Source of the DNA: Nitrospiraceae bacterium
GTDB lineage: Bacteria > Nitrospirota > Thermodesulfovibrionia > UBA6902
Direction of reading: 5' to 3'
Length of the DNA stretch: 64,000 nt
Assembly: GCA_003599275.1 (NCBI GenBank)
Contig: QZJG01000054.1
Span: 1 to 64,000 of the forward strand
The notes under the pieces are model-generated. The model made no database searches, was not told the origin of the DNA, and worked only from the letters and a program-made list of their open reading frames with translations. The translations under genes and the position numbers were made by a program. Every line of letters begins with the position of its first letter. Position 1 is the stretch's first letter. Positions 1 to 8,453 of this stretch are shown piece after piece.

Positions 1-47
1 GATCTCAAGGTCACCCAACCTCTGATGCCCCGGGGTTCTTAGTTTAG

Positions 48-227
48 AGCAGCTTTACCACTTATGTCTCTGTCCAGTTTTTCCAGGCCAGCTCTGCTTA
101 CAATAGTCCTGATAAGCCGTATATTACGAAATTTTATAAAAATAATGGCTTTGAATTTCTTATGGAAAGTGATTGTGAGGAAGACACTCGCCTTATGTTC
201 TTTGATCTTGCTACATTTAAGAAATAA
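48..227 (+). pseudogene. C-terminal remnant of a GNAT-type acetyltransferase
   Basis: The plus-strand frame ending at the TAA at 225-227 reads ...PYITKFYKNNGFEFL...DTRLMFFDLATFKK. This looks like the last part of a GNAT acetyltransferase, with the FY.NNGF strand-helix signature and a DTRLM.FDL tail. The frame is closed upstream by a TAG at 45-47 and no start codon is usable, so only the tail survives. It lies in a stretch of decayed accessory DNA. Assignment is by motif only; the opposite-strand ORF 39..302 is its shadow. Confidence 0.4.
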
Positions 228-235
228 ATGAGCGA

Positions 236-292
236 ACGGGGACATAGGTAACACTTTATTCTGGGTACATGGGTTACACTTTGGGGGCATCT
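236..292 (-). repeat. IS-end-like degenerate repeat
   Basis: Read on the minus strand, this contains two copies of a unit close to AAGTGTNACC-ATGTNCCC about 20 bases apart. That arrangement resembles the subterminal repeats at ends of IS481/IS3-type insertion sequences. No transposase reading frame is present here, so it would be a solo end or relic. The family assignment is tentative. Confidence 0.3.
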
Positions 293-404
293 TCGGTTTC
301 AATAACGCAGATCATTTATTTGCTCTTTGAGGAGCTTCGTAGTTCGAAGCACTGACTTCTACATTAGATTTTACGATGAGCTCGATATCATTAAAGACAT
401 TTGA

Positions 405-542
405 TATGCAGTTAACGAAAAGATAGAAAGATTAGAGCGCAATCGTTTGGCAAAAGAATGTGCCAAATTGGATCCGGCTTTTGAGAAAGCGATGGCTGAA
501 GGAGGATTAACCGAGGATTTAAACGAATGGCCAAAATTCTAA
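405..542 (+). pseudogene. antitoxin-like C-terminal remnant
   Basis: The frame ending at TAA 540-542 reads ...LAKECAKLDPAFEKAMAEGGL...NEWPKF. It is an acidic, helical tail ending in WPKF, resembling the C-termini of small antitoxins. A TGA at 402-404 interrupts the same frame; upstream of it the frame continues with STDFYIRFYDELDIIKD. No start codon is evident. Together with the acetyltransferase tail upstream it suggests an eroded toxin-antitoxin or mobile region. Function is not certain. Confidence 0.3.
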
Positions 543-605
543 GGGGCGATATTCAGATACATGGCGAGAGACCAGAGGATGGAGTTCGCATTAGGACGAG
601 AAGCC

Positions 606-627
606 CTTTGCGGACGATTCCGCAAAG
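606..627 (-). terminator. hairpin after the desulfurase gene
   Basis: CTTTGCGGA / TCCGCAAAG forms a perfect 9-bp stem with a 4-base loop, only a few bases beyond the stop codon of the minus-strand operon. There is no clear U-run after it, so it may be a 3'-end stabilising hairpin rather than a full intrinsic terminator. Confidence 0.45.
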
Positions 628-631
628 ATAC

Positions 632-1762
632 TCAAAGACTTTTGTAAGCCTTTATAATAGCTTTTGTCGCATCTCTGATTTGATTCTCCGTATTGCCCCT
701 GCCGAGGCTGAACCGTATTGATGAAAGCGCGCGCTCATCGCCAAGTCCCATTGCCTTTAATACAGGCGAAGGGGTTTGTCTTCCTTCGTGACATGCGGAG
801 CCGGTTGAAGCGGCAATCTCGTTTTTTAATTTTTCCAATAGGACATAGCCTGCCACATGCGGGAATGAAATATTTAATGTATTGGGAAGTCGTTTGGACG
901 GATGTCCATTGAGTTTTATTCCGGTGATATGTTTGTGGAGCTCATCTAAAAGCATCTTTGACAGGCGTTTCATGTTTTGGACTCTGTCTCTCAACTCCTT
1001 TCCCGCAAGCTCGGATGCCTTCCCAACCCCGGCGATTGAGCACACATTCTCCGTTCCGGGTCTTAATCCTTTTTCATGGGAAGCTCCATAAAGTATGGGG
1101 CCAATTTCGACATCTTTTCTTTTGTAAAGCGCCCCCGTTCCCTTCGGCCCGTAAAATTTGTGGGACACGATTGTCAGCAGATCAGCGCCTAACTTCTTTA
1201 CATTCACAGGGACCTTCCCGACAGACTGTGCCGCATCGGTATGAAAGATGGTCCCCCGCTCCCTTGCGATCTTGCCGATTTCCGCTATCGGCTGTAGCGC
1301 CCCTGTTTCATTGTTTGAATGCATGATCGTTATCAGGATGGTGTCTTTTTTTAAACTTTGTGCCAGGGAATCCGCACTAACAATACCGTATTTATCTACT
1401 GGAAGATATGTCACAGTGAAGCCCTGCTGTTCAAGATACTTCAATGGCTTCAATACGGCAGGATGTTCAATGCAGGATGTGACGATATGACCTGATTTGT
1501 GTCTTTTTGCGGTCCCCAGGATCGCCATGTTATTTGCCTCTGTGCCGCCCGATGTAAAGATGATCTCATCGGGAGATGCCCCGATTAAATCAGCCACCTG
1601 TTGTCTGGCATGCTCAACGGCTTTTTTTGCTTTCGCGCCGAAGGGGTGACTGCTTGAAGGATTGCCGAAGTTTTCCCTCAGGCACTTCTCCATTGCGCGT
1701 ATGATGTCGGGAGCTAAAGGGGTTGTTGCGTTGTTATCAAGATAGACCATCGTGTGGCTCAC
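632..1762 (-). CDS. cysteine desulfurase (NifS/IscS family)
   Basis: PLP-dependent enzyme that takes sulfur from cysteine for Fe-S cluster and tRNA sulfuration. The 376-residue protein has the class V aminotransferase hallmarks: YLDNNATTP at the N-terminus, the PLP lysine in SHKFYGPKG (Lys202), and the persulfide-forming Cys324 in ASTGSACHEGR. Length is usual for the family. Its ATG overlaps the stop of rapZ in an ATGA junction, so it is the translationally coupled last gene of the lptC-to-rapZ operon. No IscU scaffold gene follows in this window, so whether it serves general Fe-S assembly or a special sulfur pathway is open. Confidence 0.92.
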   Translation of the reverse strand: MSHTMVYLDNNATTPLAPDIIRAMEKCLRENFGNPSSSHPFGAKAKKAVEHARQQVADLIGASPDEIIFTSGGTEANNMAILGTAKRHKSGHIVTSCIEHPAVLKPLKYLEQQGFTVTYLPVDKYGIVSADSLAQSLKKDTILITIMHSNNETGALQPIAEIGKIARERGTIFHTDAAQSVGKVPVNVKKLGADLLTIVSHKFYGPKGTGALYKRKDVEIGPILYGASHEKGLRPGTENVCSIAGVGKASELAGKELRDRVQNMKRLSKMLLDELHKHITGIKLNGHPSKRLPNTLNISFPHVAGYVLLEKLKNEIAASTGSACHEGRQTPSPVLKAMGLGDERALSSIRFSLGRGNTENQIRDATKAIIKAYKSL

Positions 1763-2631
1763 GTTGCATTCTGCAGGTCCCTGTGGACTGTCGATACCTT
1801 GAGGTTATTTTTGACGAGATTTTTTCTGATCTCCTCCACCAGGACGGGCGACCTGTGTCTTCCGCCTGTGCAGCCGACGCCTATGGTCAGGTAGCTTTTG
1901 CCTTCCTGTCTGTAGAGAGGGACCAGGTATTCCAGAAGGGGATTTATTTTTCCGAGGAATTCCTTTGTCGGCGGCTGAGCGAGGACGAACTTCCTGACCT
2001 TTGCCGAGGTCCCGGGCAAGTCCTTAAGCTCTTTTATGAAAAAAGGGTTGGGCAGAAATCTTACGTCGAACAGAAGGTCCGCCTCAAGTGGAATGCCGTA
2101 TTTGTAGCCGAAGGAGATGAGACCTATGGTCATCCCATCGGGCTCTCTCGTGAGAAAAGACTTCGCTATGAGTTTACGCAATTGATGCGGACTGAGGTTG
2201 GAAGTGTCTATTATCCTGTCGGCCAACTGCCTTATGGGCTGGAGCATCTGCGCCTCTTTGCGGAGGGCTTTTTTTAAGTCCTTGTACCCGAGCGGGTGCG
2301 GCCTCCTCGTTTCCTTGAACCTTCTTACAAGGACGTCTTCCGAGGCCTCAAGAAATATGATCTCTTCCTTCCGTGATTTCCTTAAGGCCGCTACGGTGTC
2401 CGCGAAGCGGGTCAGAAATTTCCTTTCCCTTATATCGACGCCGATGGCGACCTTCGATATGGAAGGCGTTTTTTTGCACAGATCGATGAAGGACTCTATA
2501 AGCGTTGTAGGCAGATTATCAACGCAAAAATAGCCGCCGTCCTCAAAGGCGTTCAGCGCTATGCTTATCCCGGAGCCGGAAAGCCCCGTGAGGAAGATGG
2601 TAAAAACCTCATGGTCTTTCGGAGCTTTCAC
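1759..2631 (-). CDS. rapZ: RapZ family nucleotide-binding protein, Walker A lysine missing
   Basis: RapZ (YvcJ/YhbJ) proteins have an N-terminal P-loop domain and a C-terminal domain that senses amino-sugar metabolites; in enterobacteria they guide RNase E to a small RNA. The protein is full length (290 aa), with the typical GYFCVDNLP segment after the P-loop and GCTGGRHRSP near the C-terminus. The P-loop at residues 16-23 reads GLSGSGIS, where the family has GLSGSGKS. The invariant lysine codon is ATA, one base from AAA. It overlaps hpf and the desulfurase gene by ATGA junctions. The rpoN-hpf-rapZ order is common in Gram-negative bacteria. Confidence 0.9.
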   Translation of the reverse strand: MKAPKDHEVFTIFLTGLSGSGISIALNAFEDGGYFCVDNLPTTLIESFIDLCKKTPSISKVAIGVDIRERKFLTRFADTVAALRKSRKEEIIFLEASEDVLVRRFKETRRPHPLGYKDLKKALRKEAQMLQPIRQLADRIIDTSNLSPHQLRKLIAKSFLTREPDGMTIGLISFGYKYGIPLEADLLFDVRFLPNPFFIKELKDLPGTSAKVRKFVLAQPPTKEFLGKINPLLEYLVPLYRQEGKSYLTIGVGCTGGRHRSPVLVEEIRKNLVKNNLKVSTVHRDLQNAT

Positions 2632-3143
2632 TTTACCGGCTCTATAAGCCCAAGGTTCCCGTCTTTTCTTTTATATAAAACATTTATGTCTCCGGACGAG
2701 GAGTTCGTGAAGACGAAAAAGATTTTGTCCAGTAGGTCCATCTGCATCGCGGCCTCTTCAATGCCCATCGGTTTAATGTCGAAGGCCTTCTTTTTTATAA
2801 TGAGCGGCGTGGTCTTTTCAGTCTTCGGGGGCTCCTCCTGTTTGTTCTTGCCCTTTCTGTGGGAAGCGATTTTTTCTTTGTATTTTTTTATCTGACGTTC
2901 GAGTTTGTCCGCCACCTCATCGATTGAAGAATACATTTCGCCCGTGATGCTTTCAGCCTGAACGAGCAGCCCGTCGACTTTAAGAAGGACTTCCGCCCTG
3001 TGCCTGTATTTTTCAACGCTCAGGGTAATAATGGCCTCGGAGATATTATTAATGTATTTGTCGAACTTGCCTATTTTTTCCTCTGCGTAGTCTTTCAGCG
3101 TCTTCGTGAGCTCCATGTGTTTGCAATTGATGATTATGTTCAT
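2628..3143 (-). CDS. hpf: ribosome hibernation promoting factor, long form
   Basis: Binds the small ribosomal subunit in the decoding region and promotes formation of inactive 100S ribosomes in slow growth. Residues 1-100 match the HPF/YfiA fold (KHMELTKTLKDYAEEKIGKFDKY). A charged linker at about 100-120 is followed by a C-terminal dimerisation domain (KPMGIEEAAMQMDLL...FFVFTNSSSGDINVLYKRKDGNLGLI), so this is the long (171 aa) type. It follows rpoN closely and overlaps rapZ by 4 bases. Linkage to rpoN is a widely conserved arrangement. Confidence 0.93.
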   Translation of the reverse strand: MNIIINCKHMELTKTLKDYAEEKIGKFDKYINNISEAIITLSVEKYRHRAEVLLKVDGLLVQAESITGEMYSSIDEVADKLERQIKKYKEKIASHRKGKNKQEEPPKTEKTTPLIIKKKAFDIKPMGIEEAAMQMDLLDKIFFVFTNSSSGDINVLYKRKDGNLGLIEPVK

Positions 3144-3172
3144 TCTGCTCCTCCTTCCAGGATATTAGCTGA

Positions 3173-4624
3173 TTAAAACCATTTCCTGCGTTTTACATGG
3201 GAAGGGATTTTCAATTCTTCCCTGTACTTTGCAGCCGTCCGGCGGGCAACGTTTATGCCCTTTTCCTTCAGGATCTCTATAATTTTTTTATCGTTGAGCG
3301 GCGACTTTGAGTTTTCTTCAGAGACAATCTTTCTGATAAGGTCCTTAACGGTCGATGACGATATGTCCCCCTTTTCCGAGGAGACGGCGTTGCTGAAGAA
3401 AAATCTGAAATTCAGGAGCCCCTGCGGGCACTGTACATACTTGTTTGATGTCACCCTGCTTATGGTGCTTTCGTGCATGCCCAGGTCTTCAGCGATATCT
3501 TTAAGGTTGAGCGGTTTCAGGTATTTGGAACCCTTCCTGAAAAAATCTTCCTGAAACCTCAGGATACTGTCGGTCACCTTGTATATCGTTTTGTTCCTTT
3601 GATCAAGGCTTTTCAGCAGCCACACTGCAGCGCGCAGCTTGTCTTCCAGGAACTGTTTCTCCTCCGGCCCCAATGATTTTTTATTGGCCAGCAGCTTTCT
3701 GTAATAATGTGAAAGCCTCAGTCTTGGGATACCCTCTTCGTTCAGCGTTATGATGAATTTGCCCTCGGACTCTTCCACGTATACGTCAGGGATGATATGC
3801 GCCGGTTCGTCGCCCGAATAATTCCTGCCGGGTCTGGGCTCCAGGCCCTCGATGATCCTGACAGATGCAAGGATGTCGTCCATCGGTACCCCGAGTTTCA
3901 GCGCAAGCTGCCTGTATTTTTTCATCTCGAGCTCGTGGAAGCCCTCGACAAGAATCTTTTCAACAAGGTCGCCTTGAAGATTTAACTGCCCTAACTGCAA
4001 CAGCAGACATTCCCGGAGGTCCCTGGCCCCGACACCTGAAGGGTCCAGTCCCTGAACGAACCGGAGGGCCTCTTCGACGGTTTCCATGCCGGCGTTGGCG
4101 TTCTCGGCAATCTCTTCAAGAGAGGACTTTAGATAGCCGTTTTCGTCCAGGTTGTTGATGATAATCTCTGCCGCCCTGCCGGTCTCTTCGATTGTATGCG
4201 AGAGCCTCAGCTGCCATAAAAGGTGTTCATATATATCGATCCTTTTCCTGTTGCGCTCAAAAGGAGACTGGGTATCATCTGAGCCTTCATGAAAATATCC
4301 CAGGTCCCTGCCGTCGCTCTCCCTTTCCTCAAAATAGCTGTCGGTTGAAAACCCGAATATCTTTTCGAGGGGGGCCTCGGCGTCTTCCGGGGTCTCAGCA
4401 AACGATTCCCTGTCCGGAGCCAGTTCATGGGATTCGTTTTTTGCCTCGGGATCTCTTTCCGTCTCGACGATCTCTTCAAGGAGCGGATTGCTCATAAGCT
4501 CCTGGTTAATGTCCTGAGTAAGTTCAAGGAGCGGGAGCTGCAGGAGTTTGATCGACTGCTGCAGTTGCGGCGTAAGTATTAGTTTCTGTGAAAGTTTAAG
4601 TTCAAGTCTCTGTTCCTGTGCCAT
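3173..4624 (-). CDS. rpoN: RNA polymerase sigma-54 factor
   Basis: Alternative sigma factor that recognises -24/-12 promoters and needs AAA+ activators. At 483 aa it has the Gln/Leu-rich region I (SQKLILTPQLQQSIKLLQLPLLEL), an acidic region II at about 50-130, the core-binding domain, an HTH (LKDIAEDLGMHESTISRVTSNKYV) and the RpoN box near the C-terminus (ARRTAAKYREELKIPS). The start codon overlaps the lptB stop by one base (TAATG), giving the common lptB-rpoN pairing. No bacterial enhancer-binding protein is encoded in this window. Confidence 0.96.
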   Translation of the reverse strand: MAQEQRLELKLSQKLILTPQLQQSIKLLQLPLLELTQDINQELMSNPLLEEIVETERDPEAKNESHELAPDRESFAETPEDAEAPLEKIFGFSTDSYFEERESDGRDLGYFHEGSDDTQSPFERNRKRIDIYEHLLWQLRLSHTIEETGRAAEIIINNLDENGYLKSSLEEIAENANAGMETVEEALRFVQGLDPSGVGARDLRECLLLQLGQLNLQGDLVEKILVEGFHELEMKKYRQLALKLGVPMDDILASVRIIEGLEPRPGRNYSGDEPAHIIPDVYVEESEGKFIITLNEEGIPRLRLSHYYRKLLANKKSLGPEEKQFLEDKLRAAVWLLKSLDQRNKTIYKVTDSILRFQEDFFRKGSKYLKPLNLKDIAEDLGMHESTISRVTSNKYVQCPQGLLNFRFFFSNAVSSEKGDISSSTVKDLIRKIVSEENSKSPLNDKKIIEILKEKGINVARRTAAKYREELKIPSHVKRRKWF

Positions 4625-5346
4625 TACAGCCTGAATTCCTCCCCGAGATAGCTTTTTCTGACCAGATCGTCAGAGATAAGCTCGGACGGCACGCCGTGCG
4701 CAAGTATCCGCCCGTCGCTTATTATATAAGCCCTGTCGGTTATTGACAGCGTCTCGCGCACATTATGGTCCGTAATCAGCAGCCCGATCCCCTTTTCCGA
4801 AAGCTGCCGGAGGGTCTTTTTTAATTCGTTGACAGCGAGCGGGTCTATCCCGGCAAAAGGCTCGTCAAGGAGCATAAACACGGGGTCTACCGCTATCGCC
4901 CTCGCTATTTCAACCTTGCGGCGCTCCCCGCCCGACAACTGATATCCAAACCGGCCGACAATCGGGGCCAGGTTGAATTCCTCAAGAATATTTTTCAGCT
5001 TTTCCTCCCCGGCTTTTTTGCCGAGGCCCGTTATTTCAATGACGGCCATAATGTTGTCTTCTACCTTTAATTTTCTGAAAATTGAGGCCTCCTGCGGGAG
5101 ATAGCCGATTCCCTTCCTCGCCCTTTTGTACATCGGTGCGCTGTTGAGGTTCTCGCCGTCAAGGCTAATTCCGCCGCCGTCGGGCGTTATCAGGCCGAGT
5201 ATCATATAAAATGTCGTGGTCTTCCCCGCGCCGTTCGGACCGAGGAGCCCCACCACTTCCCCTGAATTGATATTCAGACTGACGCCGGATACAACGGGTT
5301 TGCCGTTATAGCCTTTCTTCAGTTCGGTGATCTCCAGGGCGTGCAT
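4624..5346 (-). CDS. lptB: LPS export ABC transporter ATPase LptB
   Basis: Cytoplasmic ATPase of the LptB2FG complex that extracts lipopolysaccharide from the inner membrane. The 240-aa protein has Walker A GPNGAGKT (36-43), the Q-loop region YLPQEASIFRKL, the signature LSGGERRK, Walker B VFMLLDEPFAGIDP and the switch His in LLITDHNVRET. The extended match to LptB, together with adjacent lptA and lptC, separates it from other ABC ATPases. It abuts lptA and overlaps rpoN by one base. LptF and LptG are not in this window. Confidence 0.96.
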   Translation of the reverse strand: MHALEITELKKGYNGKPVVSGVSLNINSGEVVGLLGPNGAGKTTTFYMILGLITPDGGGISLDGENLNSAPMYKRARKGIGYLPQEASIFRKLKVEDNIMAVIEITGLGKKAGEEKLKNILEEFNLAPIVGRFGYQLSGGERRKVEIARAIAVDPVFMLLDEPFAGIDPLAVNELKKTLRQLSEKGIGLLITDHNVRETLSITDRAYIISDGRILAHGVPSELISDDLVRKSYLGEEFRL

Positions 5347-5825
5347 TATTTCAACCCCTGCCTGTTTTGCAGGATGACCCTGCTGCCTTCGACTACGGCG
5401 CGATCATCCTGGAGATAAAATGTTATCGCAGTTCCCGTGATCAGGTTCTCCCCTTCAACGGCCCTGGGGTTCCCTTTGAATACTATCTTTTTCTCACTGT
5501 CTGAATAAACGGCTTCATCTGAAAATATCGCCCTCTCTTTGCTGTGGACTTTCACGTTTCCCGCTGCCTCTATTTTATTGAGCCTGCTTTCTGAATTATC
5601 ATAAAAGACCGTCATCCTGTCTGAATAAATGGTTATGTCGTCAGTCCTTGCGACCACGGAGCCTTCGAAGATTGCGGTATTGTTCCTGTTGTCTGCGGTA
5701 AGGGAGTCGGAAGTTATCACTACGGGCTTCTTTGACGGTTTTTCGAGGGGCGCAGCCGCATGTGAGGAGAGGCAGAGCACTAAAACCATCAGGAGAGTAT
5801 TAAAGATAAAAAGTGGCCTTGACAT
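5346..5825 (-). CDS. lptA: LPS transport periplasmic protein LptA
   Basis: Periplasmic bridge protein that carries lipopolysaccharide from LptC towards the outer membrane. It has an N-terminal signal peptide (about 1-24, ending AHAAA-like) and then the OstA/LptA beta-jellyroll repeat (VITSDSLTADNRNNTAIFEGSV, DRMTVFYDN, IEAAGNVKVHSKE). Its length of 159 aa is typical. The gene starts within the end of lptC (26-base overlap) and its stop abuts the lptB start, so all three are one transcription and translation unit. Confidence 0.92.
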   Translation of the reverse strand: MSRPLFIFNTLLMVLVLCLSSHAAAPLEKPSKKPVVITSDSLTADNRNNTAIFEGSVVARTDDITIYSDRMTVFYDNSESRLNKIEAAGNVKVHSKERAIFSDEAVYSDSEKKIVFKGNPRAVEGENLITGTAITFYLQDDRAVVEGSRVILQNRQGLK

Positions 5826-6333
5826 TCTTCAGTATCCTTATGTGCTGTTGGTCCGTCTTTGCGGCAAGTCCAGTTCCTTCGATCAGAAAACTCCTGCCGC
5901 TGAACCTTACGTCATCCTTCGTCGTTATTGACCCGTCCGCGCTGTCCCATCTGAGGGTATTGGTAGTGAATTTCACGTCCTTAACATTTAATTCAACGGA
6001 GTTATCGAGCGTAACATTGCCCTTCTCGATTTCATATATGCCGCTGCCGCCCGTAAGGTATATCTCCGGAGTGCGGTTTATCTTCAGCCCCGGGGACTTG
6101 AGAAGGACTTCCCTGCCCCCTAACGGGAAGACCGCTTCCCCTGCCGACAACTCCCATTTTATCGTATCGCCCTCTTTGTGGGTCAGACGCAGTTGATGCA
6201 TGGAAGATGTCTGGAAAGAAGGCTGTATTTTTACGCTCTGTCCTTTGTAATAAGTTAATAATATGAATAAAGCGGCGACCGCCAAAGGTAAGATCAAAAG
6301 GAACCTGCCCTTAACCATGTCATAGTCTATCAT
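5800..6333 (-). CDS. lptC: LPS export protein LptC
   Basis: Bitopic inner-membrane protein that passes lipopolysaccharide from LptB2FG to LptA. One N-terminal membrane segment (FLLILPLAVAALFILLTYY, residues 11-29) precedes a periplasmic LptC/YrbK beta-sheet domain. Sequence similarity in this family is low, so the call rests on topology, length (177 aa) and its place directly before lptA-lptB. An in-frame ATG at residue 6 could be used instead. It is the first gene of the long minus-strand operon and is divergent from yajC. Confidence 0.85.
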   Translation of the reverse strand: MIDYDMVKGRFLLILPLAVAALFILLTYYKGQSVKIQPSFQTSSMHQLRLTHKEGDTIKWELSAGEAVFPLGGREVLLKSPGLKINRTPEIYLTGGSGIYEIEKGNVTLDNSVELNVKDVKFTTNTLRWDSADGSITTKDDVRFSGRSFLIEGTGLAAKTDQQHIRILKNVKATFYL

Positions 6334-6423
6334 ACGAGGTCTACCTTGTAAAGTATTCTGGCAAGGAAAATGCTACGGACCTTATTTTTAAAGTAAAAAC
6401 GGACAATTTTACGGCTGTGCCCC

Positions 6424-6453
6424 TTGAATTATATAATTCTTAAAAGTTATAGT
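6424..6453 (+). promoter_or_regulatory. sigma-70-type promoter candidate for yajC-secDF
   Basis: TTGAAT (6424-6429) and TATAGT (6448-6453) are separated by 18 bases, about 40 bases ahead of the yajC ATG, in the divergent intergenic region with lptC. A good Shine-Dalgarno (GGGAGG) sits before the ATG at 6494. Confidence 0.4.
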
Positions 6454-6493
6454 ATCGGGATTTTAACTCAGGCACAATCAACGGGAGGTTATC

Positions 6494-6832
6494 ATGTTTA
6501 CAGATATTGCATTTGCTATGGGAGGCGCACCGGGCGGCACGGGCGGAGAGCCGCAGGGATTGACCGGTGCAATATCGTCTTTTTTGCCCTTAATATTAAT
6601 TTTCGTGATATTTTACTTTTTACTTATAAGACCGCAGTCCAAAAAGGCGAAGGAGCACAAGCAGATGCTCGATAACCTTAAGAAGGGCGACAAGGTCCTT
6701 ACGACAGGCGGTATATACGGAATTATCGAAGATATCGACGGTGATGCGGTGACCCTGAAGGTAGGCATTAAAGATGATGTAAAAATAAAGGTCAACCGCA
6801 ATTACATTGCAAACTTGAGGAGCGGGGAATAA
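6494..6832 (+). CDS. yajC: Sec translocon accessory subunit YajC
   Basis: Small inner-membrane protein associated with SecDF and YidC. The 112-aa product has a Gly/Pro-rich N-terminus, one membrane helix (about 33-53, PLILIFVIFYFLLIRP) and the typical cytosolic domain (QSKKAKEHKQMLDNLKKGDKVLTTGGIYG). The gene is seven bases from secD, in the conserved yajC-secD-secF order. GGGAGG lies 5-10 bases ahead of the start. Confidence 0.95.
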   Translation: MFTDIAFAMGGAPGGTGGEPQGLTGAISSFLPLILIFVIFYFLLIRPQSKKAKEHKQMLDNLKKGDKVLTTGGIYGIIEDIDGDAVTLKVGIKDDVKIKVNRNYIANLRSGE

Positions 6833-6839
6833 GGACTTC

Positions 6840-8453
6840 ATGAAAAAGAAGTTTTTCTGGCGCGTCTCTGTAGTAGTAACCGCAACAATCCTGTCCGTAA
6901 TATTTTTTCTGCCCTCCACTTCCATGGTCACGTCCCTGCCTGAGTGGTTAAAAAAATACGGAATAACTCTCGGACTGGACCTTCAGGGCGGGGTGCACCT
7001 GGTTTATGAAGTTGACGGCGACAAGGCGGTAGACATAACAACGGAGAGGATAGCGTCCAGCCTTGCCAATACATTTAAAGAAAAGAAGATCGAGGCAAAA
7101 GTCGAAAAGCAGGGTCTTGACGTAGTGCTCTCTCCCGATACCGACAATGCGGTAAAGACCGTTCAGGAGCAGTTCCCCAACCTTTCGCTCGATAACCGGT
7201 CCGGCGGGAAGGCTGTTTTCAGACTCAATGATGCCGAAATCGGCAGGATAAAGAACTTCGCGGCAGACCAGGCACTGGAGACAATAAGAAACAGGGTGGA
7301 CCAGTTTGGCGTTGCGGAACCCACCATCCACAGGCAGGCGGCAAATGAGATTGTAATCCAGTTGCCGGGGGTCAAGGACACTAAACGGGCCATTGAGCTG
7401 GTGGGTAAGACCGCGCTTCTTGAGTTCAAGCTTCTCGACGACGAGGCCCCTCTCGCGGCCCAGCTCCCGGGGACCGTCCCTCCCGGTCAGGAGGAAAACT
7501 TATTAAAACAGTATGCCGCCCAGGTCCCGGAGGGAGACGAAATACTTTTCGGAAAAGTGCGCAGCAGGGAAACTAAAGAAGAGATAAAAACCGTCTACCT
7601 TGTCAAGAAACAGACATTAATAACGGGAGACTTCCTTACGGAGGCAAGGGTCAACATCGACCAGAGATTCAACGAACCCTACGTCAGCATATCTTTCGAT
7701 GCCACCGGCGCGAAACTTTTTGAACAGGTCACCGCCAATAATGTAAATAAACGGCTTGCAATAATCCTCGACAGCAACATATATTCCGCCCCATCCATCA
7801 GGGAAAGGATCGAGGGCGGCAATGCGCAGATAACAGGCTCTTTTGCCATGGACGAAGCAAAGGACCTCGCCATCGTCCTCAGGTCCGGGTCTCTCCCCGC
7901 GCCTCTGAAGATGCTTCAGAATGTTACGGTCGGCCCTTCCCTCGGAAAAGATTCCATAGATGCAGGCATAAAGGCCGGTCTGATAGGCGCCGTAATTGTC
8001 ATAGTTTTCATGATCGTATATTACAAACTTTCAGGCTTGATCGCGGATTTCGCGCTCGTGCTGAATATCGTTTATCTCGTCGGCGCCCTGTCCGCATTCA
8101 GGGCGACCCTTACCATGCCGGGCATTGCAGGGATAATCCTTGCGATCGGTATGGCCGTCGACAGCAACGTCCTGATGTTCGAAAGAATGCGTGAGGAGAT
8201 CAGGCTTGGAAAAACTCCGAGGGCCGCTATTGATTCAGGTTACGACAAGGCCTTCTGGACCATCTTCGATTCTCATGTGACAACCCTTATAACCGCCGTG
8301 GTCCTTTTCCAGTTCGGCACAGGTCCGATACAGGGGTTTGCAGTGACGCTCGGATTGGGAGTATTTATCAATCTTTTTACCGCCCTCATAGGGACAAAAA
8401 CCATTTTTGATGTAATCACTTCCAAACGTGAAATAAAAGGGCTGAGCATATGA
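6840..8453 (+). CDS. secD: protein translocase subunit SecD
   Basis: Proton-driven membrane component that helps pull proteins through SecYEG to the periplasm. The 537-aa protein has an N-terminal helix (about 8-27), the GLDLQGGVHLVYEV motif, a large periplasmic P1 region, then a five-helix C-terminal bundle (about 370-530) with the family motif GMAVDSNVLMFERMREE. Length fits the short SecD class. The stop overlaps the secF start as ATGA at 8450-8453. Confidence 0.97.
   Translation: MKKKFFWRVSVVVTATILSVIFFLPSTSMVTSLPEWLKKYGITLGLDLQGGVHLVYEVDGDKAVDITTERIASSLANTFKEKKIEAKVEKQGLDVVLSPDTDNAVKTVQEQFPNLSLDNRSGGKAVFRLNDAEIGRIKNFAADQALETIRNRVDQFGVAEPTIHRQAANEIVIQLPGVKDTKRAIELVGKTALLEFKLLDDEAPLAAQLPGTVPPGQEENLLKQYAAQVPEGDEILFGKVRSRETKEEIKTVYLVKKQTLITGDFLTEARVNIDQRFNEPYVSISFDATGAKLFEQVTANNVNKRLAIILDSNIYSAPSIRERIEGGNAQITGSFAMDEAKDLAIVLRSGSLPAPLKMLQNVTVGPSLGKDSIDAGIKAGLIGAVIVIVFMIVYYKLSGLIADFALVLNIVYLVGALSAFRATLTMPGIAGIILAIGMAVDSNVLMFERMREEIRLGKTPRAAIDSGYDKAFWTIFDSHVTTLITAVVLFQFGTGPIQGFAVTLGLGVFINLFTALIGTKTIFDVITSKREIKGLSI

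Noticed and set aside
402-404. In-frame TGA in the antitoxin-like remnant considered as a second selenocysteine codon
   Set aside because: No hairpin with a G-led loop follows within 40 bases, and there is no recognised family with Cys at that place. Decay is simpler.
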